DNA of 64,000 nucleotides from a bacterium. Lineage in GTDB: Bacteria; Verrucomicrobiota; Verrucomicrobiia; Limisphaerales; RI-55. Where the stretch lies: contig WGOC01000013.1 of NCBI GenBank assembly GCA_016124235.1, positions 124,001 to 188,000 of the forward strand, written 5' to 3'. The first letter of the stretch is position 1; every line of letters starts with the position of its first letter. Positions 9,010 through 16,485 of this stretch are shown here, piece after piece. Below the pieces are notes generated by a model. The model did not search any database and was not told where the DNA came from. It saw only the letters and a program-made list of their open reading frames with translations. A program made the translations under genes and the position numbers.

Positions 9010-9381
9010 TTAGCGGCCCAACAGTAATTCAAGTTCCGTCAAAATCACGCGGATTAACAGCAGTCCGAACAGCCCAAAAGAGAATTGGCCAAATCTTCTC
9101 ACAAAGGTCCGATCATACCGTAAAAGCTGAAGCGAGAACCAAAGACCAAACCCCCAGCAGTAGAAAATGCCAGGCTTGTCCGGACCGTTCAGAAATGTGC
9201 CACTACTCTTGGCGTAGGATAATCCGGGAAGGATGGTGAGGCCGGCAATCACGATCCCGATGAGACTCACGTAGATGCGCGAGCTCATGGAGAATGGTGA
9301 CCAAATAGATGTAAAAAATGCCATTACGAGACCAATGAACAAAATGGATATTTCAAATATTCCTAGCGGATTCGTAGGCAT
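9010..9381 (-). CDS. Four-TM membrane protein downstream of nuclease
   Basis: The track opens this frame at 9513, overlapping the nuclease gene by 113 bases. I prefer the ATG at 9381 (MPTNPLGIFEIS...), 20 bases after the nuclease stop, giving 123 residues; neither start has a good ribosome site. Four hydrophobic segments are visible: ISILFIGLVMAFFTSIW, IYVSLIGIVIAGLTILPGL, IFYCWGFGLWFSLQLL and FGLFGLLLIRVILTELELL. The family is not recognised. The close spacing to the SAP/FokI-like gene suggests co-expression, so a membrane partner or effector role is possible but unproven. Confidence 0.55.
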   Translation of the reverse strand: MPTNPLGIFEISILFIGLVMAFFTSIWSPFSMSSRIYVSLIGIVIAGLTILPGLSYAKSSGTFLNGPDKPGIFYCWGFGLWFSLQLLRYDRTFVRRFGQFSFGLFGLLLIRVILTELELLLGR

Positions 9382-9400
9382 GGGCCGGTACCACAACCTG

Positions 9401-10939
9401 TTAAAGCGCTGCCACCAAGTCCATGTTGAACCGCCCGGGTTGAACAAGGTAACCAAGCGGAAAAGGATCCTGAGAGCCATTCGAAGAAAGCTTCGCAGAC
9501 CATCGTTCAGCAATCGACCTGATCTCTTCAGCCGTGATCAAAGTGATCGTCGTTCCGTTTTCAACCTGGTATTGCATGGCAAGCGTGCTTGACTCGGGAG
9601 TGAACTCCGGACCGATAACCAAGAATCCCGCCACCTTCTTCTCCGCTCCCTTGATATAGCCATCGAACTGGCGCAAGTGGTCTTTCAAATGCACCGGCGT
9701 TTCCTTCGATTTGTTGTCCCAAAAGATCAATTCATCACGAAATGAGATCGCTCCATCGGCGTGGTTGGTGCCAACTTGAGTCAATGGTTTGTGTTGGAAT
9801 TTCTTTTCAAAAAGATAGTCCGTTGCCGCTTCAAAACTGTGCTCCACATCGAGATCCTTTTCGATTAGTCGCTGGCCTCGCAGGAATTCCAGATTCCGCC
9901 GCGCAAACTCGGTGAAGTGTTGGTACCAAATTTCACGCGTGTCCTCGAGTGATTCATCTTTTTCAAGCAAGTTGTCATAGAAGCTCACAATTCGATCGAT
10001 CCGCTCTGATTTGCTCCCCGAAACATTGAGTCCAAGTTCGGCGCACCATCGCGCCAATGTTTCGATGGGCAGCCCGTCCCGTGGCGACAATCCACCCAAC
10101 ACAACGGTCGGTTTGACGTGTTCCATCACAGTCGATTGGAGCTCATCCAAATTTAGAGCGCCTTCAATCGGTATCTCACATTTTTCCAATATGTCGGCCA
10201 GGTAAGACTTGGATCGGACAAACTTGCTTTTGAGCAGTTCGCGATAGCCATGCCTTTTTGTTTCCTGCCCCACAACCTTGCGAAGCGTCGCCGCAATCTC
10301 TTCCGGGATGAGATCAAAATCAGTTCCATCACTGTCCCGAATGGGAAAAATGATCCCCTTGCCCTGGAGGAACCGTCTGGTCTCTTCAATTTCACCGCGC
10401 GTGTGCAGTTGATTTCCCGGCTTGGGAAACTTTCCGATCTTGGCTTCGATGATCCGATACTCTCGATCGCTGATCTTGAGGCGCTCACGGAGCTTTTCCA
10501 CCAAATTAGTTTCGTCGGGCGATATCTCGTTATTGTTCTGCCAGGCCGTCTCCAGAACAAATGTCAGCATTTCTGCGTTTCGTCCTCTGGTTCCGCCCTT
10601 GCGGAATATGTCTTCATTTGATCGATCGACGATGGATTGTTCCCAGCCGATGATTTCATCTTCAAGTTCCCTTTTGGGAACCATGAAATGGTCCTTTTGA
10701 AGCAGAACATTCTTCAGAATGTGGTGCGCCAGAACTCGTATGTTTCGATCTGGATTCAAGTACGCATCCCGCAGTGAATTTTCGACGTTGGCTTGGTGAT
10801 AATACTGGGGGGCAGTCTTGATGAGAGCCGCTTTGATCTCTTCATCACATAGATTTCGATAATCGATGACGTACGCACTGGCGACACGCTTGAGCTCTGT
10901 GATTGTGCTGATATTCTCTACGGTTTTCGCGATCTTCAT
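9401..10939 (-). CDS. Putative SAP-domain, FokI-type PD-(D/E)XK nuclease
   Basis: This is a soluble 512-residue protein. Residues 1-270 are helical and unrecognised. Residues about 285-325 (IETLARWCAELGLNVSGSKS, then ERIDRIVSFYDNL) resemble a SAP DNA-binding helix-extension-helix. Residues 365-480 resemble the cleavage domain of FokI: a helix with E370, then HADGAISF with D395, then LIFWDNKSK with D408 and K410 (D...DxK active site), then FLVIGPEF and a final ITAEEIRSIAERW. The likely activity is DNA cleavage with a SAP recognition arm. No methyltransferase lies nearby, so a classic restriction-modification pair is not seen. Its ATG overlaps the stop of a small frameshifted upstream ORF (ATGA), and three small membrane genes follow. 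The FokI resemblance is from motif reading only. Confidence 0.7.
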   Translation of the reverse strand: MKIAKTVENISTITELKRVASAYVIDYRNLCDEEIKAALIKTAPQYYHQANVENSLRDAYLNPDRNIRVLAHHILKNVLLQKDHFMVPKRELEDEIIGWEQSIVDRSNEDIFRKGGTRGRNAEMLTFVLETAWQNNNEISPDETNLVEKLRERLKISDREYRIIEAKIGKFPKPGNQLHTRGEIEETRRFLQGKGIIFPIRDSDGTDFDLIPEEIAATLRKVVGQETKRHGYRELLKSKFVRSKSYLADILEKCEIPIEGALNLDELQSTVMEHVKPTVVLGGLSPRDGLPIETLARWCAELGLNVSGSKSERIDRIVSFYDNLLEKDESLEDTREIWYQHFTEFARRNLEFLRGQRLIEKDLDVEHSFEAATDYLFEKKFQHKPLTQVGTNHADGAISFRDELIFWDNKSKETPVHLKDHLRQFDGYIKGAEKKVAGFLVIGPEFTPESSTLAMQYQVENGTTITLITAEEIRSIAERWSAKLSSNGSQDPFPLGYLVQPGRFNMDLVAAL

Positions 10940-11162
10940 TGTAGTTCGATTGGTTCGCTTTTGAGGTCATCAGACAGGAGCTCCCGCAATTCCTCGACCG
11001 GCCTCGCAGTTCCGCGCCGTTCACGTTCATCGCTTTTTTGTGCTCACTTCCAAATAATTCCTCTTCGACAAGTTTCCGAGAGAAGGCCAGAACGACTGCC
11101 AGTTCGCCGGACGTACCTTCATTGAAAGCAGGATTATTATTCAGGGAACGCAAGGCAGCCAA
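10936..11162 (-). pseudogene. Small ORF coupled to nuclease, frameshifted at A6 run
   Basis: On the minus strand one frame reads LRSLNNNPAFNEGTSGELAV and continues to LVEEELFGSEHKK, then turns into low-quality sequence. A -1 shift at the six-A run (plus-strand T run 11034-11039) gives SDERERRGTARPVEELRELL and then SDDLKSEPIELQ, ending in a TGA that overlaps the nuclease ATG as ATGA. The two halves together look like one helical protein of about 75 or more residues, so a base has probably been lost from an A7 run, or the product needs slippage. No convincing ATG is in frame; the track uses TTG at 11162. A second disruption near the 5' end is possible. Confidence 0.5.
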
Positions 11163-11259
11163 GCCTCGAAACCGAAATGCATGAGAGAGAACGCCATTCC
11201 GAAACCTGCGATTGACGAACCGCTAAAAGCTTCAACCGTAACAGCGCGATCGGACGAAA

Positions 11260-11634
11260 TTACTCCTGGCGTTTCAACCACTCGCGCGCCGCGATTTCAG
11301 ACTGGAAAACCCGCACGTGGTCGTACTCTCCCACTGCGGACAACGCAACCATGTGACTGGCGGTGACGTGCCCGCCAACGGCGTTGACGATCGCCACGCG
11401 TCCACCAAAGCGTGTGCGCAGCTTGTCAATCAGTCGGGCAACAAATGGAACTTCATCCACATTGGGCGGATTTGTCACCTCGTTGACATCAATGATGATG
11501 GCGGAGCAATTTGCCAGGTCCGGATCGGCGAGGACACGTTGCACGCAGCGTACACGCTCGTCCATCGTAACCTCACCGTAACCGACAATATTGAGCAGCG
11601 AGGTTTGCTCCTCGTAAAAGTATTTGAACGCCAT
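11260..11634 (-). CDS. STAS/SpoIIAA-like protein
   Basis: This protein of about 124 residues starts at ATG 11634 (MAFKYFYEEQ); the track extends to a GTG at 11658. It has the alternating strand/helix pattern of the SpoIIAA-like/STAS fold: a GYGEVTMDERVRCVQRVLAD segment, a hydrophobic strand AIIIDVNEVTNPP in the place where anti-sigma antagonists carry their phosphorylatable Ser, then RVAIVNAVGG and a terminal EIAAREWL helix. No conserved phospho-Ser is obvious. Single-domain proteins of this type are common and mostly uncharacterised. No anti-sigma partner is next to it. The role is probably regulatory, but only by fold. Confidence 0.6.
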   Translation of the reverse strand: MAFKYFYEEQTSLLNIVGYGEVTMDERVRCVQRVLADPDLANCSAIIIDVNEVTNPPNVDEVPFVARLIDKLRTRFGGRVAIVNAVGGHVTASHMVALSAVGEYDHVRVFQSEIAAREWLKRQE

Positions 11635-11842
11635 TGATGGTAACAACTGCCACCCCACTTGCCGTCATTTGAGCAGACCGCGATAAACCCGCGAATCCAA
11701 GTGTCTGCGGTGAAGGAAGCCTTGTAGCCTATCGTCTTCATAGGCTCAAGGAATTACTGCCGATGCCGTGGGACCGAAAAGGCTTGAGAGCGTGGGGCCG
11801 TCGATGGCCTTGGAGGAGTAAATCCCGCAGAATTCCAACCGG

Positions 11843-12793
11843 CTACGGCTGGCCGAGTTGGATGGATTGAATCGCTTCGCGGAGAATACCGGCGCTGCGG
11901 CGGAGACCGGTTTGTTCCGCTGCGTCCAACGGCAACGGAATCGTCGCCAGCGCGCCCCCGCCACCGACGACATGCGGCAGAGCCAGCGTGACTCCTTCGC
12001 AATCCGGCACACCCGATATGCGCGAACAAATCGTGAGAATCGCCCGCTGATCGTGCAGCAACACGTCCACGATCCGCGCGACGGCGCTGCCAATCCCATA
12101 ATACGTGGCGCCCTTGCCGGCGATGATGTGATACGCCGCGCGCCGCACTTGTTCGTCGATCTGTTGACGGTCCGCCTCGGTCAGCGGTCGGCCGCTGACT
12201 TCGGCAAATTCATCGTGACTCAACCCGGCGATCGTCACCTGCGACCACGCGAGCACTTCTGAATCGCCGTGTTCGCCGAGCACGTAGGCGTGAACGTGGT
12301 GCGGGTCCACACCGAAGTGCCGACCCAACAAGGTACGAAAACGGGCGGTGTCCAGCGTGGTACCGGAGCCGATCACGCGCGCGGTCGGCACGCCGAATTC
12401 GGCGGCAAAATGCGCGGCCAGATGTGTCATGATGTCGACCGGATTGGTCACGACCAGCAGGATGGCTCCGGGTGCGTGTTGCAATACAGAGGGCACAATT
12501 TGGCGGAACACTTCGGCGTTGCGCTGGAGCAATTGGAGACGTGTTTCGCCGGGCTTTTGTGCGACACCGCCGGCGATCACCACCACTTGGGCACCTGCGA
12601 GGTCGGCGTATTCGCCCGCGCGAATGGTCAGCGGATGCGCAAACGGCACCGCATGATAAATATCGTTGGCCTCGGCCTCCGCGCGTTTGCGGTTTAGATC
12701 CACCAGCACAATTTCCCGGCCAACGCCCCGCATCACGAGCGCGTATGCGGATGTCGAGCCAACCATGCCACAGCCAACGATTCCGATCTTCAT
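11843..12793 (-). CDS. ldh: L-lactate dehydrogenase
   Basis: This 316-residue cytoplasmic NAD-dependent enzyme interconverts lactate and pyruvate. The Rossmann start is [11 protein letters not shown] with D32 for NAD ribose. The substrate loop [12 protein letters not shown] carries Q79, which distinguishes lactate from malate dehydrogenases, with R85 next to it. The catalytic pair is D148 (LDTARFR) and H175 ([10 protein letters not shown]). Length is normal for the family. The neighbours are unrelated (a STAS-like gene below, a HAD phosphatase above, 163 bases away), so it is probably its own transcript. A malate dehydrogenase assignment is made unlikely by Q79. Confidence 0.93.
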   Translation of the reverse strand: MKIGIVGCGMVGSTSAYALVMRGVGREIVLVDLNRKRAEAEANDIYHAVPFAHPLTIRAGEYADLAGAQVVVIAGGVAQKPGETRLQLLQRNAEVFRQIVPSVLQHAPGAILLVVTNPVDIMTHLAAHFAAEFGVPTARVIGSGTTLDTARFRTLLGRHFGVDPHHVHAYVLGEHGDSEVLAWSQVTIAGLSHDEFAEVSGRPLTEADRQQIDEQVRRAAYHIIAGKGATYYGIGSAVARIVDVLLHDQRAILTICSRISGVPDCEGVTLALPHVVGGGGALATIPLPLDAAEQTGLRRSAGILREAIQSIQLGQP

Positions 12794-12956
12794 GATTGCA
12801 CCACTTTGCTTGTCAGTTACCTGTCAGGAGAAGCATTTAGCGAAGCCACACGCCTGAGGGAAGGAGGAAGATGGAGTAGCCGGACGGAAGATGGCAGATC
12901 GAAGATCAAAAAAGCCAGTGGTCATCGACAGTCGTCGCGCCAACTTCACGCGATGC

Positions 12957-13532
12957 CTAATCTTCCGGTGGTGCCATCGAGCGGACGTCCACCGCTTCCA
13001 TGCCGGCGGCGCGGATGGCGGTCAGGCCCAAATCGGTATCTTCGTAGGCGCGGCACTTGGTTGGATCGATGCCGATACGCCGGGCGGCCTCAAGGAAGAT
13101 GTCGGGCGCCGGCTTTTGTTTCGCCACATCCTCACTGGTCACGACGGCGCCAAATAAATCACGAATGCCCAAATGCACGAGCACCTGTTCGATGACAAAC
13201 CGGGTTCCGCCTGACGCGACGGCCATCGGCAGCTTGCCGTGGTTGGCCCGGGCGATTTCCACAACCGCGTGGATCGGCCCCACGAGATGCAACGTTTCGA
13301 GGTAGGCGGATTCCTTCTCCTTGGATGCCTGAATGGGATCCAGTTCCCTGCCCTGCTCGATGCTCAACATCTTCAAAATGTCGCGCGAAGGAACGCCACC
13401 CATCGCGTAAAAGCGGTCCTCCGGAAAGTGCAGCTCATACTTGCGCGTGATCAGTTGCCAGGCCTTCCAGTGGAGCGGCATGGTGTCGGCGAGGGTTCCG
13501 TCGCAGTCGAAGATCAGTCCTTGGATTTCCAT
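12957..13532 (-). CDS. HAD-family phosphatase (beta-phosphoglucomutase-like)
   Basis: This 191-residue cytoplasmic hydrolase has all HAD motifs: motif I DCDGTLADTMPLH with nucleophile D9 and acid/base D11, motif II VASGGT, motif III lysine in KQKPAPD, and motif IV YEDTDLGLTA. The helical cap between motifs I and II is the beta-phosphoglucomutase/fructose-1-phosphatase (YqaB) type. The substrate is probably a small sugar phosphate; which one cannot be read from sequence. Its ATG overlaps the prfA stop by one base (TAATG), so it is translated with prfA, as often happens for opportunistic gene pairs rather than a shared pathway. Confidence 0.88.
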   Translation of the reverse strand: MEIQGLIFDCDGTLADTMPLHWKAWQLITRKYELHFPEDRFYAMGGVPSRDILKMLSIEQGRELDPIQASKEKESAYLETLHLVGPIHAVVEIARANHGKLPMAVASGGTRFVIEQVLVHLGIRDLFGAVVTSEDVAKQKPAPDIFLEAARRIGIDPTKCRAYEDTDLGLTAIRAAGMEAVDVRSMAPPED

Positions 13533-14611
13533 TATTGATTCAACGTGGCCAGGCGAGCTTCGAGATCGTTCGCCAGAAGCGGGTCGATCAATTCGTCGAT
13601 GTCGCCGTCCATCACGGCCGGCAAATTGTAAATGCTGAGATCGATCCGATGATCGGTCACGCGGTTCTGCGGAAAGTTATAGGTGCGGATCTTCTCATTG
13701 CGCTCACCGGTCCCGACCTGCTGGCTGCGTTGGGCGTCGTACTTTGCCTTTTCCTCGGCGATCTTGCGCTCCAGCAAACGCGACCGAAGAACCGTCATGG
13801 CCTTCGCGCGGTTCTTGATCTGGGACCGTTCGTCCTGGCAACGCACCTCAATGCCACTCGGCTTGTGAAAAATGCGCACCGCGGAATCAGTCGTGTTAAC
13901 GCCCTGTCCTCCGTGACCGCCGGCGCGGCAACGGCTGATCTCAAGATCATCCTCGCGTATCTCGACATCGACTTCCTCTGCTTCTGGCAAAACGGCAACG
14001 GTCGCCGTGCTCGTGTGAATGCGGCCCGAAGCCTCGGTCGCGGGCACGCGTTGAACGCGATGCACACCGCTCTCGAACTTCAATCGCTTAAACGCGTTTT
14101 CGCCCTTTACTTCGAAAATGATTTCGCGAAAGCCCCCCAGATCGGACGGACTGGAATCCATCGGTTCGATCTTCCATCCGTGCGTTTCGGCGTAGCGCGA
14201 ATACATCCGAAACAGATCGCCGGCAAACAACGCTGACTCAGCCCCGCCGGCCCCGGCGCGGATTTCAATGATCGTGTTGCGGCTGTCAGTCGGTTCCGGC
14301 GGGAGCAAACCTTCCTGCACGCCCAGCTCGAGTTTCTTCAACTCGGGTTCCAGCCGGGCGATTTCCTCACGGGCGAGCTGGCCCATCTCCGAGTCGGCGG
14401 ATTCGGCGGCGGCGAGTTCCCGATTCTCCGTCAGCTCGCGAGTGACCTTTTCGTAGCGATCGCCGACAGCGACGAGTTCCTTGAGCCGGGAATATTCGCG
14501 GGTCAGTTCCTGGGCTTTTTGCTGTTGGCTGAAGACCTCGGGATTCGCGAGGGAGTTTTCCACTTCGGCGAAGCGACGGCTCAGCTTTTCGATGGCTGCC
14601 CGGAAATCCAT
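13532..14611 (-). CDS. prfA: Peptide chain release factor 1
   Basis: RF1 recognises UAA and UAG stop codons on the ribosome and triggers peptide release. I use the ATG at 14611 (MDFRAAIEKL), not the track start at 14644, giving 359 residues, the usual RF1 length. The codon-reading tripeptide PAT is at 190-192 (RVPATEASGRIH), typical for RF1 rather than the SPF of RF2, and the catalytic GGQ is at 234-236 (GGHGGQGVNTTDSAVRI). The helical domain 1 and C-terminal domain are intact. It is followed directly by a HAD phosphatase gene (1-nt overlap) and preceded by rpmE 63 bases upstream, a bacterial arrangement seen in many phyla. Confidence 0.97.
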   Translation of the reverse strand: MDFRAAIEKLSRRFAEVENSLANPEVFSQQQKAQELTREYSRLKELVAVGDRYEKVTRELTENRELAAAESADSEMGQLAREEIARLEPELKKLELGVQEGLLPPEPTDSRNTIIEIRAGAGGAESALFAGDLFRMYSRYAETHGWKIEPMDSSPSDLGGFREIIFEVKGENAFKRLKFESGVHRVQRVPATEASGRIHTSTATVAVLPEAEEVDVEIREDDLEISRCRAGGHGGQGVNTTDSAVRIFHKPSGIEVRCQDERSQIKNRAKAMTVLRSRLLERKIAEEKAKYDAQRSQQVGTGERNEKIRTYNFPQNRVTDHRIDLSIYNLPAVMDGDIDELIDPLLANDLEARLATLNQ

Positions 14612-14674
14612 GCGGGAGAAAACAAAACGCCCGCAGATGCGCACATGTGGCGGTCTGCGGGCGTCGTGAAAAAT

Positions 14675-14926
14675 CTACTTCTTCTTTTTGCTGGCCTTGG
14701 CGGCAGCCTTGGCCTCCTGCGCGGCCTGGGTCTTGGCCAGACGTTGCTGGAACTTGTCGACGCGACCGGCCGTGTCCACGAACTTCTGCTGACCCGTGTA
14801 AAACGGATGGCACTCGTTGCAAATGCCGATGATGACCGTCGGCTTGGTCGAACGGGTCTTGATCACGTTGCCGCAGGCGCAACGGATTTCCGCGTCGATA
14901 TACTTCGGATGAATGTCAGCTTTCAT
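14675..14926 (-). CDS. rpmE: 50S ribosomal protein L31, zinc-binding type
   Basis: L31 sits at the subunit interface of the ribosome. The 83-residue protein begins [20 protein letters not shown] and carries four zinc-ligand cysteines, C16, C18, C36 and C39 (the latter two in [12 protein letters not shown]). The C-terminal tail is extended by about 15 residues of Ala/Lys-rich sequence ending KKKK, longer than in E. coli. It lies just before prfA on the same strand, and the two probably share a transcript. Confidence 0.96.
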   Translation of the reverse strand: MKADIHPKYIDAEIRCACGNVIKTRSTKPTVIIGICNECHPFYTGQQKFVDTAGRVDKFQQRLAKTQAAQEAKAAAKASKKKK

Positions 14927-15003
14927 GTCGCAAAGGGCCGGAAAAGTATCAGCGGTTTGGCCCTTGGCAAGGGTTAATTTGCCGCGCGGCGATCGGCGGT
15001 TGA

Positions 15004-15816
15004 TCAGGAGTACAACAAACTGCTGAACTGGCGGTACCGTTCATCAATCACCGGATGCCGGATGCCGAGCAATTTGACGAGCGCCTTGCCCAGCCGGGCC
15101 GCCGATCCATCGGCGAACGAACCACTTTCCTCGAGCGAGGCAATCACCCCATCCATCGTGCCAGCGTAATTGCGTGTCTTCAGCGCTTCGCGGGCAGCAA
15201 TGTATCCGGCCCGGCCCTTGCCCTCAGGGAGGGCGGCAATTGGCGTGGAGCACAAAGCCGCCAACTCGCGCATCGCCTCAATCTGCGTGAAATAATCCGA
15301 ATCCTCGTGCAGACCGGCGATCAACTCGGTCGCGCGCGCGGGCTCGTCGACCAGCAACGCCTCCGCAAGCATCACCTTCACCCGTTCGTTGTCGGGCTCG
15401 GCGGCGTTCACTGGTTCGAGCAGTTTGACCGCGTCCACCACCTTGCCTGCGTCGAGCAGCTCTCGGGCTTGCTCAATCGCTTCGGCCTGCGGTGAAGGCA
15501 GTGCACCGACCATCCATTCCTTCAATTGGCCTTCCGGCATGAAGCCCATGAATTCATTGATGACCCGGCCGTGGTGAAACAGCTTCACATTGGGAATGCT
15601 GCTGATTTCATACTGGCTCGCGATCACCGGATGTTCCTCGGTGTTCACCTTCACCAGCTTCCATTTGCCATCGGCTTCAGCGGCGAGTTGTTCGATGACC
15701 GGGCCCAACATCTTGCAGGGACCACACCAGGGCGCCCAAAAATCCACCAAAACGGGGACGTGCCGGCTCGCTTCGAGCACGTCCTTTTCAAAATCCTTCA
15801 ATTCGTAATCTGCCAT
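15004..15816 (-). CDS. cnoX: Thioredoxin-TPR co-chaperone (CnoX/YbbN-like)
   Basis: The track start (15903) reads through a repeat element; the ATG at 15816 ([20 protein letters not shown]) gives 270 residues. Residues 1-108 are a thioredoxin domain with active site [12 protein letters not shown] and the cis-proline segment SSIPNVKLF. The rest is TPR-like helices ([20 protein letters not shown] onwards), the YbbN/CnoX architecture. In E. coli CnoX protects oxidised proteins and hands them to chaperones. Unlike E. coli YbbN, which has SxxC, this protein keeps the full CGPC motif, so it may be redox-active. It is cytoplasmic. The symbol is assigned by architecture. Confidence 0.85.
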   Translation of the reverse strand: MADYELKDFEKDVLEASRHVPVLVDFWAPWCGPCKMLGPVIEQLAAEADGKWKLVKVNTEEHPVIASQYEISSIPNVKLFHHGRVINEFMGFMPEGQLKEWMVGALPSPQAEAIEQARELLDAGKVVDAVKLLEPVNAAEPDNERVKVMLAEALLVDEPARATELIAGLHEDSDYFTQIEAMRELAALCSTPIAALPEGKGRAGYIAAREALKTRNYAGTMDGVIASLEESGSFADGSAARLGKALVKLLGIRHPVIDERYRQFSSLLYS

Positions 15817-15834
15817 TTCTGAAATCCAACTCTC

Positions 15835-15901
15835 GGTAGGGCGAAGCTCCCGCAGAGCCGTCGGTAACCAAGATTGGGCTCGGCGGGAGCCTCGCCCTAC
15901 C
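15835..15901. repeat. 67-bp imperfect palindromic REP-like element
   Basis: Two 25-base arms, GGTAGGGCGAAGCTCCCGCA... on the left and ...CGGGAGCCTCGCCCTACC on the right, are inverted copies with three mismatches around a 17-base centre. It fills most of the gap between the CnoX-like gene and purE. The right half (from GGTAACCAAGATT) recurs with few changes inside the photolyase gene at 28885-28924, showing that it is a dispersed element. Hairpin formation could also end or stabilise mRNAs here. Confidence 0.75.
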
Positions 15902-15914
15902 AATTCTTAATATT

Positions 15915-16418
15915 TTACTTCGCGCCGGGAATCGTGTTGGCAACGGCTTTGGCCGTTTGCTCGGCCCGGAATTTCGAGTATGACGCCTTAATTTCCGAAT
16001 ATTTGAGTCCGAGAATCGACGCAGCAGTCAGCGCGGCGTTCTTGGCCCCGGCCTTGCCCACGGCAAACGTCGCGACCGGCACACCGCCGGGCATCTGGAC
16101 GATCGCCATCAGGGCATCCATTCCGTCGAGCATCCCGCCCTTGAGAGGCACTCCGAGCACCGGCAGATCCGTCTTCGCGGAAATCACGCCGGGCAAATGC
16201 GCAGCCATGCCGGCACCCGCGATGAATACTTCGACGCCGCGACCGGGAGCGGTCTTTACATATTCGATGACGGCATCGGTGGCGCGGTGCGCGGAAATCA
16301 CGCGGGCTTCATTCGGAATGCCCAGATCGTTGAGTTGTTTGACAGCTTGCTCCATCACTTCCCAGTCAGACTGACTGCCCATGAGGATCGCAACGAGAGG
16401 TTTGGTCGTATCGGCCAT
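15915..16418 (-). CDS. purE: N5-carboxyaminoimidazole ribonucleotide mutase
   Basis: PurE converts N5-CAIR to CAIR in purine synthesis. The 167-residue class I enzyme has the nucleotide-binding start ILMGSQSDWEVM, the catalytic histidine in ISAHRATD (H44), GAGMAAHLPGV, and the LPVLGVPL and GGMLDGMDALMAIVQMPGGV loops. The length and motifs are standard for the octameric bacterial form. No purK lies beside it, so the partner gene must be elsewhere. It is separated from dsbD by 67 bases on the same strand and followed by the REP-like palindrome. Confidence 0.96.
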   Translation of the reverse strand: MADTTKPLVAILMGSQSDWEVMEQAVKQLNDLGIPNEARVISAHRATDAVIEYVKTAPGRGVEVFIAGAGMAAHLPGVISAKTDLPVLGVPLKGGMLDGMDALMAIVQMPGGVPVATFAVGKAGAKNAALTAASILGLKYSEIKASYSKFRAEQTAKAVANTIPGAK

Positions 16419-16485
16419 AGGGCGCGGAAGTTAAGAAGAGTTCCGCGGCGCGTCCAGTGGGAATCGTTCCCCTGCATTCCGTGCG

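Noticed and set aside
11034-11039. Canonical dnaX-type programmed -1 frameshift site (A AAA AAG)
   Set aside because: The heptamer is present, but codon phase is AAA AAA G rather than A AAA AAG, so tandem slippage as in dnaX does not fit; a lost base or transcriptional slippage is more likely.
11726-11746. 7-bp hairpin (AGCCTAT...ATAGGCT) after ldh
   Set aside because: Short stem with a 7-base loop and no T tract on either strand; too weak to call a terminator.
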